Source: Planococcus lenghuensis
GTDB lineage: Bacteria; Bacillota; Bacilli; Bacillales_A; Planococcaceae
Direction of reading: 5' to 3'
DNA: 64,000 bases
Assembly: GCF_001999905.1 (NCBI RefSeq)
Contig: NZ_CP019640.1
Location: 1,153,501 to 1,217,500, forward strand
Position numbers and translations under genes: made by a program. Under the pieces are notes generated by a model that saw only the letters and a list, made by a program, of their open reading frames with translations, searched no databases and was not told the DNA's origin. Shown piece after piece: positions 53,371 to 63,468 of the stretch. Numbering within the stretch: position 1 is the stretch's first letter; each line of letters starts with the position of its first letter.

Positions 53371-55980
53371 ATGCACAGAGAAGAATTATTGAAAAAAGCC
53401 GCTGCCCGGAATAAGGAAGCTTTTCAGTCGTGGGAATCAGAGGAGAGATTGCGCATCGCCCGCTTCGGCTATCAGAACGGTCTGTCACCGGAAAGGGCCG
53501 TCCGTTTTGCCGACATCGTTTTTGAACGGCTCTGGCAGCAGATAGACGGAAACCAGGCAGAAGACCTATTGGATTTGCTGTTTACAGAAGCCGCTGCCCA
53601 AATCCACATTGAACAGATCCGATTAACAACAGAAAATGAACAATTGGCTTTTGAAGAAGATCGGGAATTACACAGGAACGTTGTTAATCTTGAAGAAGAA
53701 GCCCGGCTGCCTCTTATCTTCATTTATTTTCATTCTTTGTCAGAAGAGCAGACGGCAAAAGTGCTGGATATTTCTCTTCCGGCTGTTCGATTGCAGATCG
53801 ATGAAAGTATGCAGCACTTGACAGCAGCATTGGGGCTTACAAAAGATCTTGCTGAAAAACGGCTGAAATTGCTTAACCTTTCCTATAACCGGTTGCCGTT
53901 TTCTTTTGCGGAACTTCAGGAAGGGCCGTCCGAAGAAGAACCGGAGATGCATCAGGAGTCACCGGCACCGGCGCCTGCGATCAGCAGAAAGTCAACTATT
54001 GCCACAGCTGCTGCCGGGGTGCTGATGGCTGCAGTGATCGGTCTGTCGTTTCTGTATAGTGAGCCGGCAGAAGAAGAAAAGACGGCAGCCGAATCAGAAG
54101 ATGTGCTAAGCGCTGACAGAGTGGAGGCTTGGCGGGCAGAGTACGAAGATACCCGTCTGGAAGCGGCACAGACGCTTGGCATGGATGTGGAAGACTTCAA
54201 CCAATTCAATTTCGTGCGTGAAGCTGATGAAGCGCTGGAAGAAAAATTGGGGGAAGATATGCTGGAATCGATGGCTGACTCGCCTGAGAAAGCTGAGCGG
54301 GTTTACTTGGAAGTGCTCCGCCAGCTGCAATTGCCCGGGGACATGATCGATTCTGTCCGGATGTATCCACTGCATTCCGATGAGACCCAGGTGTTTCTGG
54401 AGCAAATCGCTGAAAAAACCAGCGAATTGCGCTTTCGGGCCGAATCCATATTAATGGATTATCAGGAAGAGCTGAAGCAATTCCGCTATGAAGATAAGCT
54501 GTCAGCAGAGATGCTCATGGCCCAGCGGGGTGAGGTGCCGGCGGAAGTGGAAGAACTGCTCGACTCCCTGCATGCGCAGGCATTGATGTTGCAAGTGCAT
54601 CCCAACGAAGACCGGTTCATGATCCGGCGCAATATGTCTGAGTTGATGAACAGCAATGGATTGTCTCTTTCCGAGGACAACCACTTTTATTTATGGATTC
54701 TGCAGCAAGCGCCTTACTACGATGAAACCGGTTTGCTTTACCCGGAGCAGGATATCGAGTACATGCTCACCTCCATGGGTCATGCACTTACAATGGCGGA
54801 TGCAGACTCCAGACTCTACAGCAAAACAGAATCCCTGTTTTCTGTGACGTTCTGGATGCTGCTGCATGGCTCGGAGAAGAAACCGGCATTTACCGAGGAA
54901 GGCGAGATGAGGCCTGAAACCCGCCAGGCGCTGACAGGGCTGCTGAAACATAGCTCAGTGGATCCGATCATTTACCTTCTTCTCCCGATTGTCGAGGAAA
55001 TGGAGGCAAGCGGATGGACAGCATCCGCGTCTTATGAGCAATTGGAATTCCGGGATATTGATAAGGCATTCGAACTGGAGCGGGAAGGAAAACTGGCGGC
55101 ACTTCTTCCGGGCGCCGACTTGGAAGTTGGCAATGAACTGCTGGACTTGCAGAAAGAAAGCGGCCTATTCAGCGAAACGGAAGAACTATATGATGCATTC
55201 ATCTCCGATTACAGTGACCGGCACCTGGAAAATGCGACTGCTGCAGAAGTGTTTTTACTGTACGAGTATGCCAATAAACAGGAAAATCCTGAAGCGATGT
55301 GGCATTTGCTTGCAGACGCGATTCTGAAACCGGAGCTGGAAAAATACACGGAGAACTGGCAGCCAAGCCCGTCTTTAAGTGAGCGGTACAGCCGGATCGA
55401 ATTTAATGAACATCAGAAACGGCGGGAAGGGCGGGTATTACTGGCAGAGGCACACGCCGAACGGCGATCCAGTGAAGAGCCAATGATTTACCAGCCAGGT
55501 CCCACATTGCAGACAACAGAGACTGGAGTCTGGAAAATGGTTCATCAGCTTGCTGAAAATGTTGAACTGACAAATCCGGACCAGGCGCAGAATTTTTGGA
55601 CCGAAGCTAAAGCCCTGTATGATCGGTATACGGACCGGCAAATGGATTCTGCATTGCTGAAAGAACTGTCACCGCTTGAAGTGGCCGGTCTGTATTTCAC
55701 CGCACGGGAAGCGGAAGATTTCACCACTATGCATGAACTTCTCGGTGAAGCGTTCGGTGCGCAGCTGACACTTGAACAGTTGAAGCAGATCGAAGCGGAT
55801 CGAACAGATCACCGGCCAATTGATGAAATTGAAACCCTCACTTTCTTTTCAAGAAGCTATATAGCCAACGATTTGCCGCTGGGCGAACTCATCATCAATT
55901 ACACAGCCGGGGACGAATCGATTCAATGGCATTCCTTGAGCATGGTTTTTGAAGATGGGTACTGGCAAGTGCTGTACTGA
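53371..55980 (+). CDS. Membrane-anchored protein with sigma-factor-like N-terminus
   Basis: 869 aa. Residues 1-170 resemble an ECF sigma factor: region-2-like RLRIARFGYQNGLSPERAVR with FADIVFERLW, and region-4-like EEARLPLIFIYFHSLSEEQT followed by AKVLDISLPAVRLQIDE. A Pro/Glu linker leads to one membrane helix (about 208-229, TIATAAAGVLMAAVIGLSFL) with SRK before it, so the N-terminus is inside. The ~640-residue outer part is helical and repeat-poor, ending in IQWHSLSMVFEDGYWQVLY, like an NTF2-type strand. The DNA-binding helix is weakly basic, so it may not act as a sigma factor. GGAGG upstream; monocistronic. Family unknown. Confidence 0.85.
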   Translation: MHREELLKKAAARNKEAFQSWESEERLRIARFGYQNGLSPERAVRFADIVFERLWQQIDGNQAEDLLDLLFTEAAAQIHIEQIRLTTENEQLAFEEDRELHRNVVNLEEEARLPLIFIYFHSLSEEQTAKVLDISLPAVRLQIDESMQHLTAALGLTKDLAEKRLKLLNLSYNRLPFSFAELQEGPSEEEPEMHQESPAPAPAISRKSTIATAAAGVLMAAVIGLSFLYSEPAEEEKTAAESEDVLSADRVEAWRAEYEDTRLEAAQTLGMDVEDFNQFNFVREADEALEEKLGEDMLESMADSPEKAERVYLEVLRQLQLPGDMIDSVRMYPLHSDETQVFLEQIAEKTSELRFRAESILMDYQEELKQFRYEDKLSAEMLMAQRGEVPAEVEELLDSLHAQALMLQVHPNEDRFMIRRNMSELMNSNGLSLSEDNHFYLWILQQAPYYDETGLLYPEQDIEYMLTSMGHALTMADADSRLYSKTESLFSVTFWMLLHGSEKKPAFTEEGEMRPETRQALTGLLKHSSVDPIIYLLLPIVEEMEASGWTASASYEQLEFRDIDKAFELEREGKLAALLPGADLEVGNELLDLQKESGLFSETEELYDAFISDYSDRHLENATAAEVFLLYEYANKQENPEAMWHLLADAILKPELEKYTENWQPSPSLSERYSRIEFNEHQKRREGRVLLAEAHAERRSSEEPMIYQPGPTLQTTETGVWKMVHQLAENVELTNPDQAQNFWTEAKALYDRYTDRQMDSALLKELSPLEVAGLYFTAREAEDFTTMHELLGEAFGAQLTLEQLKQIEADRTDHRPIDEIETLTFFSRSYIANDLPLGELIINYTAGDESIQWHSLSMVFEDGYWQVLY

Positions 55981-56073
55981 TAATGATTTTGCCGGTCTCT
56001 GCCAGGTATGCTATAATACGGAGATGCTATTTCGTATATAGAAAATTTTCAGCAGACTAGGAGCGGTTAAAAG

Positions 56074-56448
56074 ATGAAAAAACAGTATCAGGCAGGCGAT
56101 GTGGTTGTCGGGAAAGTTACCGGCATCCAGCCTTACGGAGCATTTGTAGCATTGGACGAGGAAACACAGGGGCTTGTGCATATCTCCGAAATTACTTATG
56201 GGTATGTAAAAGAAGTAAGTGAATTTCTGGCGATTGGGCAGGAAGTGAATGTGAAAGTACTGGAAGTTGACGAACAGGCAAATAAAATCAGCCTGTCTAT
56301 CCGTGCGACTCAGGAAAAGCCACCGGCACCCCGAAAAGACAGCGGTTCACGCCAATCGCTGCAATCCCGGGTCGATGAGCGGGATTCGGAAGGATTTAAT
56401 TCTCTCCGGGATAAGATGCAGGAATGGATTAAAAAATCCGGACAGTAA
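56074..56448 (+). CDS. yugI: S1-domain RNA-binding protein YugI (GSP13 type)
   Basis: 124 aa: one S1 domain (residues 5-75; YQAGDVVVGKVTGIQPYGAF, GLVHISEI) and a basic/charged tail ending in SLRDKMQEWIKKSG. B. subtilis YugI is a ribosome-associated general stress protein. Sits next to patB/yugE genes there too. Own terminator. Confidence 0.93.
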   Translation: MKKQYQAGDVVVGKVTGIQPYGAFVALDEETQGLVHISEITYGYVKEVSEFLAIGQEVNVKVLEVDEQANKISLSIRATQEKPPAPRKDSGSRQSLQSRVDERDSEGFNSLRDKMQEWIKKSGQ

Positions 56449-56452
56449 TAAT

Positions 56453-56493
56453 AAAAACGAAGGGCAGATTAACTCTGCCCTTCGTTTTTTTTC
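56453..56493. terminator. Bidirectional terminator between yugI and the RocR-like gene
   Basis: ACGAAGGGCAGA / TCTGCCCTTCGT perfect 12-bp stem with A-run left and T-run right; it overlaps the last codons of the reverse-strand gene. Confidence 0.92.
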
Positions 56494-57782
56494 ATTTTGC
56501 GAAGCCGGTACTGAAGATTTTGTCTGCTCATACCAAGCGCTTCAGCAGCTTTTGTAACATTTCCATCATACATATTCAGCGCTTTCTGCAAATAATAATT
56601 TTCCGCCTCCTGGAGATAGGCATCGAGCGGAATCAGTTCTTTTTTAGAGAAAACCACAAAATCTTCCGGTTTCCGTCCCCCATCCGGCTGAATCCGCTGG
56701 AGAAAATGAGCAGGAAGCAAATCAGGTGTGACGATTTCATCAGCCGCTGCCACAGAGGCAATCTCATCAAGAAGCATTTCCAATTCTTTAAGATTGCCTG
56801 GCCAGTCGTAGAGGAAAAACAGCCGTTTGACTTCTTCGCTTAATCCATGGATGGCGGATCCGTACTGAAGCCGGTGTTTCTCAAAATAGCTTTCCGTGAA
56901 TGGCACAATATCTTCCTTCCGGTTCCGAAGGGGTTCAATCTGTATCGAGAGAGAAGAAAAGAAGTAGTACAATTCTTTTAAAAGGCGGTTGGAAGCAATC
57001 AATTCCACCGGATCCCCTGCAACACTGGCAATATAGTAAATGCCGTTTGACCGGCAGTTTTCAAGGACATGAAGTAGATGCGACTGCAGCTCGTGCGGCA
57101 TCATGTCGATTCTTTCACAGAATATAGTGCCATTTTCCAGCTCTTTCAGTTCAAGTGAGAGCTGATGGATCAACTCCTGGTCAGCGCTGTGGCAGTATAA
57201 TGTATAGAATTGACCGGCATCGGCCGCGGCCTGATGAATCGCTTCAGCGATAAATTCCTTGCCGGTGCCGGATTCTCCGATCAGTAAAGCGGGGAGCCGG
57301 GCAATGGCTGCTTTTTTGGCTGTTTCAACCACCCGCTGCATGCTTGTGGAAACAGCTGTTATGCTGGCGAATGTTACTGGCTCTTCATTGTTTTTCAGCG
57401 GCTGGTACATGGCGCGTTCCAGTTTTGTAACGTCCCGGGAAAGTTCGATCGCCCCGATCAGTTTCTCCCGCTCCCGGACAGGGTAAGTATCATTGATAGT
57501 TGTAATTTCCTGTCCCCGGCGGTTCCAGTACGTCTGTTTCACGTTCAAAATCGGTTCCCCGGTCTGCAGGACGCGCAGTAAAGTGCTGTCTTCCCGGTCA
57601 AAACGGAACAATTCCAGCAGTGACCGATCCATGAGTTCAGCAGATTCCAAACCTTCAATCTGCTTCATTTTCCGATTATAAATAATTGTTGTACCTGCTG
57701 TATCAACCGCATGTACGCCAATTTCTGCTTGCTGAATTGCGTGCTCATAGAAAGGGTTTAGATCAATTTTTGGTCTTTCCAT
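56469..57782 (-). CDS. RocR-like PAS/AAA+/Fis regulator lacking GAFTGA
   Basis: 437 aa in RocR layout: PAS domain (about 10-115), AAA+ core (about 140-360), Fis-type helix-turn-helix (GNVTKAAEALGMSRQNLQYR, 407-426). Walker A GESGTGKE is present (169-176), but the segment that should hold the GAFTGA loop is cut down to ADQELIHQLSLELKELENGT, and Walker B reads TIFCERID, lacking the usual DE pair. Family members need GAFTGA to engage sigma-54. Divergent from rocA, so likely controls rocADG. Start 57782 with GAGGTGAG; the longer frame to 57944 has no site. Confidence 0.88.
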   Translation of the reverse strand: MERPKIDLNPFYEHAIQQAEIGVHAVDTAGTTIIYNRKMKQIEGLESAELMDRSLLELFRFDREDSTLLRVLQTGEPILNVKQTYWNRRGQEITTINDTYPVREREKLIGAIELSRDVTKLERAMYQPLKNNEEPVTFASITAVSTSMQRVVETAKKAAIARLPALLIGESGTGKEFIAEAIHQAAADAGQFYTLYCHSADQELIHQLSLELKELENGTIFCERIDMMPHELQSHLLHVLENCRSNGIYYIASVAGDPVELIASNRLLKELYYFFSSLSIQIEPLRNRKEDIVPFTESYFEKHRLQYGSAIHGLSEEVKRLFFLYDWPGNLKELEMLLDEIASVAAADEIVTPDLLPAHFLQRIQPDGGRKPEDFVVFSKKELIPLDAYLQEAENYYLQKALNMYDGNVTKAAEALGMSRQNLQYRLRKMKKNEGQS

Positions 57783-57824
57783 GATGCTCACCTCACTAAA
57801 AATTCTAAAATTAAACGAAAACAC

Positions 57825-57853
57825 TTGAAAAAAGCAATAATCTTTTGCATTAT
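57825..57853 (+). promoter_or_regulatory. Candidate sigma-A promoter of rocA
   Basis: TTGAAA (57825-57830), 17-base spacer, CATTAT (57848-57853). No -24 GG/-12 GC sigma-54 pattern was found in the intergenic region. AATAAT...ATTATT and repeated TTTTGCA strings nearby could be regulator sites. Confidence 0.45.
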
Positions 57854-57919
57854 TATATATGTAAACAAGCTGCAACCGCAAATTTTTTTTGCACAAAGCC
57901 ATTATGAAGGAGGATTTCC

Positions 57920-59464
57920 ATGATTCCCTACAAACACGAACCATTTACAGATTTCTCAATCGAGGAAAACCGCAAAGCTTACGAAGAAGCTCTTAAAACG
58001 GTGGAAGGTTACCTTGGACAGGATTATCCGTTGATCATCGGGGGAGAACGTGTAACAACTGATGATAAAATCGTTTCTTACAATCCGGCAAAGAAAGATG
58101 AAGTGGTCGGACGCGTCTCTAAAGCGAATAAAGAACTTGCTGAACGTGCGATGAAAGTCGCAGATGAAAAGTTCAACACGTGGAAAAAGGTGAATCCGGA
58201 AGTTCGTGCAGATATTCTGTTTAAGGCAGCTGCGATCGTACGCCGGCGCAAAAACGAATTTTCAGCACTCTTAACAAAAGAAGCAGGGAAGCCGTGGAAT
58301 GAAGCGGATGCGGATACGGCAGAAGCAATCGACTTCATGGAATACTACGGCCGCCAGATGCTGCGCCTGAAAGATGGCATGCCGATGGAATCTCGTCCAG
58401 GCGAGTTCAATCGCTATGACTACATTCCGCTTGGTGTCGGTGTTGTCATTCCGCCATGGAACTTTGCTTTTGCAATCATGGCAGGTACAACGGTTGCGGC
58501 AATGGTGACTGGGAATACAGTACTCCTGAAGCCGTCTTCTTCAACACCGGTTGTAGCTTATAAATTTATTGAAGTTATGGAAGAGGCAGGAATGCCTGCG
58601 GGGGTCATCAACTTTATCCCGGGTTCAGGTGCAGAAGTTGGGGATTACCTCGTTGACCATCCAAGAACCCGCTTCATTTCATTCACAGGTTCGCGTGAAG
58701 TCGGACTCCGGATTTTTGAACGGTCTTCAAAAGTTTCCGAGGGTCAGATCTGGATGAAGCGTCTGATTGCTGAAATGGGCGGCAAAAATTCAGTGGTTGT
58801 TGACAATGACGCAGATTTGGAACTTGCGGCACAGTCAATCGTCAAATCTGCATTCGGGTTCAGCGGTCAGAAATGTTCTGCAGGTGCTCGGGCAATCGTT
58901 CACCAGGATGTATATGATGAAGTGCTGGAGCGTTCGATTGCTCTGACTAAAGAACTGGTAGTCGGCGATCCAACCGACTTCAGCAATAAGGTTGGCCCTG
59001 TTGTTGACCAGGCTGCATTTGATAAGATTATGAAGTACATCGAAATTGGTAAAAAAGAAGGTCGCCTTGTTGCTGGCGGTGAAGGCGATGATTCAACTGG
59101 TTACTTCATCCAGCCGACAATCTTTGCGGACGTTGATTCCAAAGACCGGATCATGCAGGAAGAGATTTTTGGCCCGGTTGTCGGATTTACAAAAGCGAAA
59201 TCCTTTGACGAAGCGATCGAAATGGCGAACAACACGGAATATGGTCTGACCGGTGCAGTCATCACGAGAAACCGTGAGCACATCGAACAGGCGCGTGAAG
59301 ATTTCCATGTCGGTAACCTGTATTTCAACCGCAATGCAACAGGTGCTATCGTTGGCTATCAGTCATTCGGCGGATTCAATATGTCCGGTACTGACTCGAA
59401 AGCAGGGGGCCCGGATTACCTGCAGCTTCACATGCAGGCAAAAGTCACATCTGAAACGTTTTAA
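57920..59464 (+). CDS. rocA: L-glutamate gamma-semialdehyde dehydrogenase
   Basis: Oxidises glutamate semialdehyde (pyrroline-5-carboxylate) to glutamate with NAD+, 514 aa. Aldehyde dehydrogenase motifs: [25 protein letters not shown], catalytic Cys in [14 protein letters not shown], and [15 protein letters not shown] site upstream. Joins arginine/ornithine and proline breakdown; divergent RocR-like gene is the probable regulator. Confidence 0.96.
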   Translation: MIPYKHEPFTDFSIEENRKAYEEALKTVEGYLGQDYPLIIGGERVTTDDKIVSYNPAKKDEVVGRVSKANKELAERAMKVADEKFNTWKKVNPEVRADILFKAAAIVRRRKNEFSALLTKEAGKPWNEADADTAEAIDFMEYYGRQMLRLKDGMPMESRPGEFNRYDYIPLGVGVVIPPWNFAFAIMAGTTVAAMVTGNTVLLKPSSSTPVVAYKFIEVMEEAGMPAGVINFIPGSGAEVGDYLVDHPRTRFISFTGSREVGLRIFERSSKVSEGQIWMKRLIAEMGGKNSVVVDNDADLELAAQSIVKSAFGFSGQKCSAGARAIVHQDVYDEVLERSIALTKELVVGDPTDFSNKVGPVVDQAAFDKIMKYIEIGKKEGRLVAGGEGDDSTGYFIQPTIFADVDSKDRIMQEEIFGPVVGFTKAKSFDEAIEMANNTEYGLTGAVITRNREHIEQAREDFHVGNLYFNRNATGAIVGYQSFGGFNMSGTDSKAGGPDYLQLHMQAKVTSETF

Positions 59465-59496
59465 AGAAAAAGGCAGACAGAAGTCTGCCTTTTTTA
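59465..59496 (+). terminator. Terminator of rocA
   Basis: AAAAAGGCAGAC / GTCTGCCTTTTT, AGAA loop. rocD follows 20 bases later, so some read-through is likely. Confidence 0.85.
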
Positions 59497-59515
59497 TCAA
59501 AGGAGGAGTGTCAAA

Positions 59516-60706
59516 ATGGTAAAGACAAATGAAGTAATTGAACAGACGCAAAAATTCGGTGCAAATAATTATCATCCACTGCCGATTGTTATCGCCGAGG
59601 CAGAAGGTGTTTGGGTAAAAGACCCGGAAGACAATAAATTCATGGATATGCTTTCTGCCTATTCCGCAGTAAACCAGGGCCACCGCCATCCTAAGATTAT
59701 TCAGGCACTGAAAGATCAGGCAGATCGCGTGACTTTGACCTCGCGTGCATTCCATAACGACCAGCTTGGCCCTTGGTATGAAATGATCTGTGAAATTTCC
59801 GGCAAAGAAATGGCCCTTCCGATGAATACAGGAGCTGAAGCAGTAGAAACTGCTGTCAAGGCGGCGCGGCGCTGGGCGTACGACGTAAAAGGTGTTGAAG
59901 AAGGGAAAGCTGAAATTATTGCATGTAACGGCAATTTCCATGGCCGCACAATGACTGCAGTATCGCTTTCTTCAGAGGCGGAATACCGCCGCGGATTCGG
60001 ACCGATGCTTCCGGGGATCAATCTGGTACCATATGGTGATGCAGCTGCATTACGGGAAGCAATCACTCCGAACACAGCGATGTTCCTGTTTGAACCGATT
60101 CAAGGGGAAGCGGGTATTGTCATTCCACCGGAAGGATTTCTGAAAGAAGCACGCGAAATCTGCCGGGAGAATAACGTGTTATTCGTAGCCGATGAAATTC
60201 AGGCTGGCCTTGGCCGTACCGGTAAAATGTTCGCCTGTGATTGGGAAGACGTAAAGCCGGATATGTATATTCTCGGGAAGGCGCTTGGAGGCGGAGTATT
60301 CCCGATCTCTTGTGTGGTAGCTGATGAGGATGTCCTTGGTGTCTTCAATCCTGGCTCGCATGGTTCCACATTCGGCGGCAATCCGCTCGCTTGTGCTGTA
60401 TCCATCGCTTCAATGGAAGTGCTTGTAGAGGAAAAACTGGCTGACCGTTCTCAGGAACTCGGCGAATACTTCATGGGGAAACTGAAAGAGATCAATCATC
60501 CTTCAGTTAAAGAAGTGCGTGGACGCGGACTCTTTATCGGTATGGAATTGAATGAAGCGGCAAGACCCTATTGCGAAGAACTGAAAGAGTTGGGCCTGCT
60601 TTGCAAAGAAACACACGATACAGTTATTCGTTTTGCACCTCCGCTTATTATTTCCCAGGAAGATCTCGACTGGGCCATTGAGCGCATCCGAAAAGTCTTT
60701 TCCTGA
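59516..60706 (+). CDS. rocD: Ornithine aminotransferase
   Basis: Class III PLP aminotransferase, 396 aa. PLP Lys in [14 protein letters not shown], with [16 protein letters not shown] and [12 protein letters not shown]. Converts ornithine plus 2-oxoglutarate to glutamate semialdehyde and glutamate, feeding RocA. AAAGGAGGAG upstream. Confidence 0.96.
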   Translation: MVKTNEVIEQTQKFGANNYHPLPIVIAEAEGVWVKDPEDNKFMDMLSAYSAVNQGHRHPKIIQALKDQADRVTLTSRAFHNDQLGPWYEMICEISGKEMALPMNTGAEAVETAVKAARRWAYDVKGVEEGKAEIIACNGNFHGRTMTAVSLSSEAEYRRGFGPMLPGINLVPYGDAAALREAITPNTAMFLFEPIQGEAGIVIPPEGFLKEAREICRENNVLFVADEIQAGLGRTGKMFACDWEDVKPDMYILGKALGGGVFPISCVVADEDVLGVFNPGSHGSTFGGNPLACAVSIASMEVLVEEKLADRSQELGEYFMGKLKEINHPSVKEVRGRGLFIGMELNEAARPYCEELKELGLLCKETHDTVIRFAPPLIISQEDLDWAIERIRKVFS

Positions 60707-60791
60707 TAATATTCACTAGTCACATCCGACTGCACCTATGATACAATGAGTGCGGAGTGATAACTACTAAACAAAGAGGCGAATCAAACCA

Positions 60792-62036
60792 ATGACTGAA
60801 AATTTGAATCTGTTTACGTCGACTCAGGAAGTTGTCAAAGAAGCCCTCGACAAGCTTGGTTACGACGAGGCAGTGTTTGAACTATTGAAAGAACCTCTCC
60901 GTATGCTTGAAGTACGTATCCCAGTCCGGATGGATGATGGCAATGTGAAAGTCTTCACCGGTTTCCGCGCACAGCATAACGATGCAGTGGGACCGACCAA
61001 GGGCGGCGTTCGCTTCCATCCCGAAGTGAACCGGGAAGAAGTAAAAGCCCTGTCCATGTGGATGACACTGAAGTGTGGGATTGTCGACTTGCCATATGGC
61101 GGAGGTAAAGGCGGTATTATCTGTGATCCGCGTGAAATGTCCATGTATGAGATTGAAAAGCTGAGCCGCGGTTATGTGCGTGCCATCAGCCAGATCGTTG
61201 GACCGAACAAAGACATCCCAGCACCGGACGTCTTTACAAATTCACAGATCATGGCGTGGATGATGGATGAGTATAGCCGGATTGATGAATTTAACTCCCC
61301 AGGTTTCATTACCGGGAAACCGCTGGTGCTTGGCGGTTCGCAAGGCCGTGATAAAGCGACTGCGCAAGGTGTGACCATCTGTATAAACGAAGCAGCAAAA
61401 AAACGCGGTCTTGAAGTCAAAGGTGCACGTGTCGTTATCCAGGGCTTTGGGAACGCCGGCAGCTTTCTGGCGAAGTTTCTTTATGACGCAGGGGCAAAAG
61501 TTATCGGAATTTCCGATGCATATGGTGCGCTTCACGACCCCGACGGACTGGATATCGAGTATTTACTCGACCGGCGGGACAGTTTCGGCACAGTAACGAC
61601 CCTGTTTGAAGATACCATTTCAAACCAGGAATTGCTGGAGCTGGACTGTGATATTCTTGTCCCGGCAGCAATCTCCAATCAGATCACAGAAGAAAACGCA
61701 GATCGTATCAGAGCATCGATCGTTGTAGAAGCGGCGAACGGTCCGACCACAACAGCTGCGACGAAAATTCTGGCAGATCGCGGTGTTCTGCTGGTACCTG
61801 ACGTGCTGGCAAGTGCCGGTGGTGTGACTGTGTCATACTTTGAATGGGTACAGAACAACCAAGGGTACTACTGGACTGAAGAAGAAGTTAGTGAAAAATT
61901 ACTGAAGAAAATGACGGATGCCTTTGAGAACATCTATTCCGTCTCCCAGTCCCGAAATATTGATATGCGGCTCGCCGCCTATATGGTAGGTGCCCGCAAG
62001 ACAGCTGAAGCAGCACGCTTCCGAGGTTGGGTTTAA
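60792..62036 (+). CDS. rocG: NAD-specific glutamate dehydrogenase (RocG/GudB)
   Basis: 414 aa. Substrate lysine block VRFHPEVNREEVKALSMWMT, catalytic Lys in GGGKGGI, NAD fold VVIQGFGNAGSFLAKFLYDAG. Deaminates glutamate to 2-oxoglutarate, closing the arginine/proline route. RocG and GudB cannot be separated by sequence here; the position after rocD favours a catabolic role. AAAGAGG site. Confidence 0.95.
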   Translation: MTENLNLFTSTQEVVKEALDKLGYDEAVFELLKEPLRMLEVRIPVRMDDGNVKVFTGFRAQHNDAVGPTKGGVRFHPEVNREEVKALSMWMTLKCGIVDLPYGGGKGGIICDPREMSMYEIEKLSRGYVRAISQIVGPNKDIPAPDVFTNSQIMAWMMDEYSRIDEFNSPGFITGKPLVLGGSQGRDKATAQGVTICINEAAKKRGLEVKGARVVIQGFGNAGSFLAKFLYDAGAKVIGISDAYGALHDPDGLDIEYLLDRRDSFGTVTTLFEDTISNQELLELDCDILVPAAISNQITEENADRIRASIVVEAANGPTTTAATKILADRGVLLVPDVLASAGGVTVSYFEWVQNNQGYYWTEEEVSEKLLKKMTDAFENIYSVSQSRNIDMRLAAYMVGARKTAEAARFRGWV

Positions 62037-62042
62037 ATACGA

Positions 62043-62079
62043 TAAAGCCGTTCCGATTCTTACTCGGGGCGGTTTTTTT
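62043..62079 (+). terminator. Terminator of the glutamate dehydrogenase gene
   Basis: AAAGCCGTTCCGA / TCGGGGCGGTTT stem with G-U pairs, seven Ts. Confidence 0.8.
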
Positions 62080-62140
62080 GCATTCATCCAAGAAAATCGA
62101 CATACTATAGAAGGAACAGAAAAAGAGGAGGATGAACATA

Positions 62141-63304
62141 ATGAATGCATTTTCTTTTTACAATCCTGTAAAACTGATATTCGGTAAAGGTCAGCTGGAA
62201 AAAGTGAAAACTGAATTGCCGCAGTATGGTAAAAGAGTTCTCGTCGTCTATGGCGGAGGCAGCATTAAAAAGAATGGACTGTATGATGAAGTCATGGAGA
62301 CGCTAAAAGAAGCGGATCTTGATGTATTCGAGTTGTCGGGAGTTGAACCAAACCCGCGCATTTCAACTGCACGCAGAGGAATTGAAATCTGCAAAAAAGA
62401 AAAGATCGATTCCATTCTTGCGGTCGGTGGCGGATCGGTTATTGATTGTGCCAAGCTAATCTCCAACGGTGCAAAGTATGACGGCGATGCATGGGATCTG
62501 GTTACCCGTAAAGCCACACCAGAGGCCGGTCTCCCGTTCGGGACTGTTCTGACACTCGCTGCGACCGGCTCGGAAATGAATGCCGGCTCTGTTATCACAA
62601 ACGAAGAAACCCAGGAAAAGTATGGATGGGGCAGTCCGTATACATTCCCTAAATTTTCGATCCTGGATCCTACTTATACACTGACGGTCCCGGCCGACCA
62701 GACAGTGTACGGCATTGTGGATATGATGTCACATATCTTTGAACAGTATTTCCATAATGCAACTAACACACCGGTACAGGATCGGATGTGTGAAGGTGTA
62801 CTTAAAGCAATAATTGAAACTGCACCGAAATTGGTGAATGACCTTGAAAGCTATGAACATCGGGAAACGATTCTGTTCGCCGGTACGATGGGGCTGAATA
62901 ACTTCCTGCAGATGGGCTATAACGGAGACTGGGGCACTCACAATGTAGAACATGCTGTTTCTGCTGTCTATGACATCCCCCATGCTGGCGGGCTCGCAAT
63001 TTTATTCCCTCAATGGATGCGCCATAATCTGAAAGTGAATCCGGAGCGATTTGCACAGATGGCTGTTCGTGTCTTTGATGTTGATCCGGAAGGAAAGACA
63101 GCAGAGGAAACTGGGAATGAAGGCATCGACAGATTACGTGAATTCTGGTCATCCATCGGAGCGCCTGAACAGTTAAAGGATTATGACATAGATGATTCTA
63201 AAGTAGATCTCATTACAGAAAAAGCAATGGCGCGTGGTGAGTTTGGTAATTTTGCTAAACTGAAGAGTGAAGATGTAAAAGAAATTCTTGTTGCTTCATT
63301 ATAA
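62141..63304 (+). CDS. yugJ: Iron-containing alcohol dehydrogenase YugJ
   Basis: Group III alcohol dehydrogenase of the butanol-dehydrogenase type, 387 aa, the same length as B. subtilis YugJ. NAD site [21 protein letters not shown], metal His residues in [11 protein letters not shown] and [23 protein letters not shown] 62141 chosen because GAGGAGG abuts the earlier ATG at 62132. Physiological substrate unknown. Confidence 0.94.
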   Translation: MNAFSFYNPVKLIFGKGQLEKVKTELPQYGKRVLVVYGGGSIKKNGLYDEVMETLKEADLDVFELSGVEPNPRISTARRGIEICKKEKIDSILAVGGGSVIDCAKLISNGAKYDGDAWDLVTRKATPEAGLPFGTVLTLAATGSEMNAGSVITNEETQEKYGWGSPYTFPKFSILDPTYTLTVPADQTVYGIVDMMSHIFEQYFHNATNTPVQDRMCEGVLKAIIETAPKLVNDLESYEHRETILFAGTMGLNNFLQMGYNGDWGTHNVEHAVSAVYDIPHAGGLAILFPQWMRHNLKVNPERFAQMAVRVFDVDPEGKTAEETGNEGIDRLREFWSSIGAPEQLKDYDIDDSKVDLITEKAMARGEFGNFAKLKSEDVKEILVASL

Positions 63305-63315
63305 GTTGAGAGTTG

Positions 63316-63349
63316 GAAAGGATTGAGCTTCGTGCTCAATCCTTTTTTT
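63316..63349 (+). terminator. Terminator of yugJ
   Basis: AAGGATTGAGC / GCTCAATCCTT, TTCGT loop, T run. Confidence 0.9.
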
Positions 63350-63468
63350 GTATGAAAGTATATAAAGCGAATGAAAGAAAAGTTAAGGTTGAAGCCCGGC
63401 GTCTCCCATGCCACACTGAAGAAGTGAATTTGTACAGGGCAAAACAGTCAAAACATAGAGGTGTCATT

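Noticed and set aside
57783..57919. Sigma-54 promoter before rocA
   Set aside because: TTTTGCA strings recall a -12 element, but no GG at the matching -24 position was found.
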